From Prinsepia uniflora (Eukaryota > Streptophyta > Magnoliopsida > Rosales > Rosaceae): a stretch of DNA of 64,000 nt. Positions within the stretch are counted from its first letter, which is position 1. Each line of letters opens with the position of its first letter. A program made the position numbers and the translations under genes. The stretch spans positions 62,739,864 to 62,803,863 of the forward strand of contig CM064876.1 in the NCBI GenBank assembly GCA_032719365.1. The letters are read 5' to 3'. Of this stretch, positions 61,534 through 64,000 are shown in pieces. A model generated the notes under the pieces. It searched no databases, was not told where the DNA came from, and saw only the letters and a program-made list of their open reading frames with translations.

Positions 61534-62985
61534 ATGATCACATAAGCACAACTAGGGTCATCAATGTTGAGGTGCGTATGAACCTTTCCCCCAATCCTCA
61601 TCCGTCCAGAGCACAATTATTTGTAACCATGTATGTATATTTTTCTTTAACATCGAAAGAAATATTTGTATGTGTTGATGTAGCAACAACAAATTTTTTA
61701 AACTAAATTTGGTAACAAGAAAGTTTTTATATAAAATATTTTTTTTATATAAAATAACAATAAATTAATGCATTGGAGAGATTAGGATGAGTATGGTGTG
61801 GTTCGATACAGATATTAATAATATCCAAATCTAAATTCAAATTGTTAAAATCTTAACGGTTCTATATGATTTGGATTTTCTAAAATTAGAAATGAAACCG
61901 TTTCGATCCAAAATGTTACTAATGATTCAGTTTGGTTCGAAACAGTTTGAAACTATTTAGGCATGTAAAAACATTAAGGATATAAAAAATGTAAGGATAC
62001 AAAAAATAGTAGAATAATCAATACTTAAAATTTTGCATATTAAGCTTGCGAAGGATTAGATTGCAAACGTTACCAATATATTAAAATTTATCAAACAAAT
62101 ATTATCACTTAATAATATTTTGTTATACTTTTATCTAGATATACATGTATTTATCTGGATATTTATGAGTATTCTTTCTTTTTTATTTTTTTTATTTTGT
62201 ATTAATTATAAACTTAAAAATTAATATATTTTTTAACGGTCTAGTTTGGATTTAACGAATTTTCAATATGAAAATGAAAATTCAAACTGCTACTAACATA
62301 AGATTCTTAAATTATTTTATTTTTATCCGATCAAATTTAAATCATTAGATAAATAACGATTTAAAGTGAACGATTAGTGATTTTAATGAATTCGTCGTGC
62401 AATGATTTAAGTTTGATTTTTATCCGATCATGTATTAAATCATTGTAAATAAATGAACATCCCTAATTATTGATTATTGGACCCCCTCTTCCTGTATATA
62501 ATATATATATACACTAAAGTTCTTCTTGGAGAGAGATTCACAATCGCATAATTATGAACAGATTCATAATCACATAATTGCACGTGAGCTTTTTATATTA
62601 TTAATTATTCGTAGAGATATAAATAGTGAAGCGCGGGCAATTTGCAGTTTCAAATCATAGCCCGGCTACCCTACAGGTTAGTTCACTCTTAATCAATCGG
62701 ATGAGCTAAATAATTTGCATAATTCGACTGTACCTCACCATAATTCATGGTGCTGCTTATTATTGGTGGGTGTGTAATGCCTTAATCAGCGGTCCTTTTT
62801 TTTGGATTAGTGAAAATGTATAAAGGGAATAACCTATATATAAAAAATAAAAAAAAATTCTTAAGGCAGAGTAGAAAGCTAGTGAAAGCTAGTGAAAGCT
62901 AGAATAAGAAAGGCAGCAACCATCAAACTTACATAGCAACTTGACAGTTACCTATGTTCTTCTTAAAATTAAACTTACAAATATA
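61534..62985. other. AT-rich spacer
   Basis: No gene is visible. It includes the dispersed repeat copy at 61800-61970 and a short GAAAGCTAGT repeat near 62876-62905. Confidence 0.5.
61800..61970 (+). repeat. Dispersed repeat, copy 2
   Basis: Aligns with the reverse complement of 44395-44525. Contains GGTTTGGTTCGAAAC-like words common in plant DNA-transposon remnants. Confidence 0.5.
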
Positions 62986-63240
62986 CGGTTATTATGTTCT
63001 TTTCAAGTACAATAAATAGTAAGGATCAACTTCTTAATAGAAAGAGCTAACGTATTCACCTTGCATAAAACAACCACAACATCAATAAAACTAATCCAAG
63101 GAGGGTTAGACCACTGCATACCGCTCTACTCAACACATTAGTCCAAATTCCACCACTAAATAGGCACTTGAAAAGAAGATGCTCATGGAATTCAACCTCA
63201 CCATTACATAGACAATCCTCAAATTAATTTTCAAACCGCT
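62986..63240 (-). mobile_element. LINE zinc-binding fragment
   Basis: The minus-strand reading contains NGEVEFHEHLLFKCLFSGG followed by IWTNVLSR. This is the pattern of the reverse-transcriptase zinc-binding domain of plant LINEs (C..GE.E..HL.F.C). Only this piece remains. Confidence 0.6.
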
Positions 63241-63388
63241 TGTGCTGGAATACATACAAAATAAATTAGTGTTCCTTTAGCAATAATGGCTATGTCAAGT
63301 TGGATGATTCAGTAATAGTGTTGTAAAATATGTGGGGGTATATATTCACATACATTAATAACATGACAACCAAATCACAATAGGTTGG

Positions 63389-63455
63389 TTCAATGGTTAG
63401 GGTGTTTCTAGAACTGGTATAAAACTTACGATATATCTTGAGTTCGATATTTATT
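63389..63455 (+). mobile_element. SINE-like pol III promoter remnant
   Basis: GGTTCAATGG (63387-63396 region) fits the A-box consensus RRYNNARYGG. GAGTTCGAT about 50 bases later matches the core of a B box. The spacing is right for a tRNA-derived SINE head. No clear tail or target duplication was found. Confidence 0.35.
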
Positions 63456-63458
63456 GTT

Positions 63459-63688
63459 GCGTCTTCTAATTGTGCCAGAGTGCGTTGAAACGCGTATGTG
63501 AGTTTTCCGCGGTATACATAACAGAAAATACTACTACCAGAATATGCGAGACTTACAATATAATCAGTATGATGTGTCTTCTAATTGTGGTTAGAGATAC
63601 GCCAAAATACGTGTATTCTTTTGCATACAAAAGAGAAAATGACATTACTAGAATACTTGGATTGACAATATTGTTAGTGGAGATTGGA
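63459..63688. repeat. Tandem duplication, period 115 bp
   Basis: GCGTCTTCTAATTGTG at 63459 recurs as GTGTCTTCTAATTGTG at 63574. Both are followed in order by AGAG, a CG-containing stretch, an ACAGAAAAT/AGAGAAAAT word, ACTAC/ATTAC-AGAATA and AC-TACAATAT/GACAATAT. The small ORF 63470-63709 crosses both units and is probably incidental. Confidence 0.6.
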
Positions 63689-63732
63689 GAGGAAGATACT
63701 AGTTGTTAACCGCAGACCTGCACAACGAATTA

Positions 63733-63805
63733 GCGCCCATGCCCTAATGGATAAGTTGCATGACCTCTAATCAAGCGATTGCGGATTCGAATCCCACTGG
63801 GCGTG
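63733..63805 (+). tRNA. tRNA-Arg (UCU)-like gene, probably decayed
   Basis: 73 bases with a seven-pair acceptor stem (GCGCCCA with TGGGCGT, first pair G-T), loop CCTCTAA giving anticodon TCT, and T-loop TTCGAAT. A T-run follows seven bases later as a pol III stop. The D stem has only two of four pairs, the anticodon stem one mismatch and the T stem two (including A53-C61), so function is doubtful. Confidence 0.55.
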
Positions 63806-64000
63806 CTTCAATTTTTTATTTTAATTTTCTTATTAATAACCTGTTCCCTTATTGTATCCTACGTTCGTAACCTGCTGGTGGGCCCAACCCATTCTTAGTG
63901 CTACTATTTAATTGTTCCATTCTGAAATCGCCTGTGCAGGCCACCTTATTGCTATATTTGCCAAAAAAAAAAATAAATAAAAATAAAATTATTGCCATGT

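Overview
The window looks like nuclear DNA of a flowering plant, most likely a eudicot. It has a nine-exon plant gene with GT-AG introns, an intronless AP2/ERF gene, and many nested LTR retrotransposons primed by initiator tRNA-Met. AT-rich spacers, LINE remnants and no operon-like gene packing fit the same picture.

Layout. Positions 1-7.4 kb hold one convincing gene on the minus strand (1388-4432), a seven-transmembrane protein of the plant CAND2/CAND8 type. A decayed LINE follows, cut by a 492-bp solo LTR. From 8.0 to 32.9 kb lies one 24.9-kb nested insertion. Its outer element is a minus-strand LTR retrotransposon full of minisatellites (LTRs 8033-8582 and 32389-32885, target duplication GTTAC). 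Two large LTR elements without coding capacity sit inside it: element 1 (10565-20296, plus strand, duplication CATGA) and element 2 (23098-31825, minus strand, duplication ACTTA/ACTTT). The outer element itself landed in a tandem array with a unit of about 205 bp.

From 33 to 42 kb come a strong hairpin (34.39-34.52 kb), a broken plant-mobile-domain gene (34.7-36.86 kb, minus) and a complete solo LTR (36871-39831, duplication TTCAT). The only other host gene is a DREB subgroup A-4 AP2/ERF transcription factor (42594-43342) with a one-base frameshift inside its AP2 domain. The 5 kb after it is AT-rich and holds nothing I can name.

From 48.7 to 61.5 kb there is a LINE 3' end and a truncated antisense LTR. 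That LTR is split by element 3 (50673-60108, plus strand, duplication TTCGT), a Ty3/gypsy chromovirus-like element with gag, protease, reverse transcriptase, RNase H and integrase. Element 3 carries one nonsense codon in gag. A deletion has also fused the end of pol to the middle of the 3' LTR, removing the expected chromodomain, the polypurine tract and most of U3. The right end has a LINE fragment, a SINE-like stretch, a 115-bp tandem duplication and a decayed tRNA-Arg-like gene.

The large LTRs share terminal and internal blocks. One block is nearly identical between the coding element 3 and the non-coding element 1, which suggests that coding relatives mobilised the non-coding elements. 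I see no CRISPR array, operon or viral genome. The most distinctive signals are the nested architecture, the ACGT-core palindrome cluster in the LTRs of element 3, and the two minisatellites carried inside a retrotransposon.
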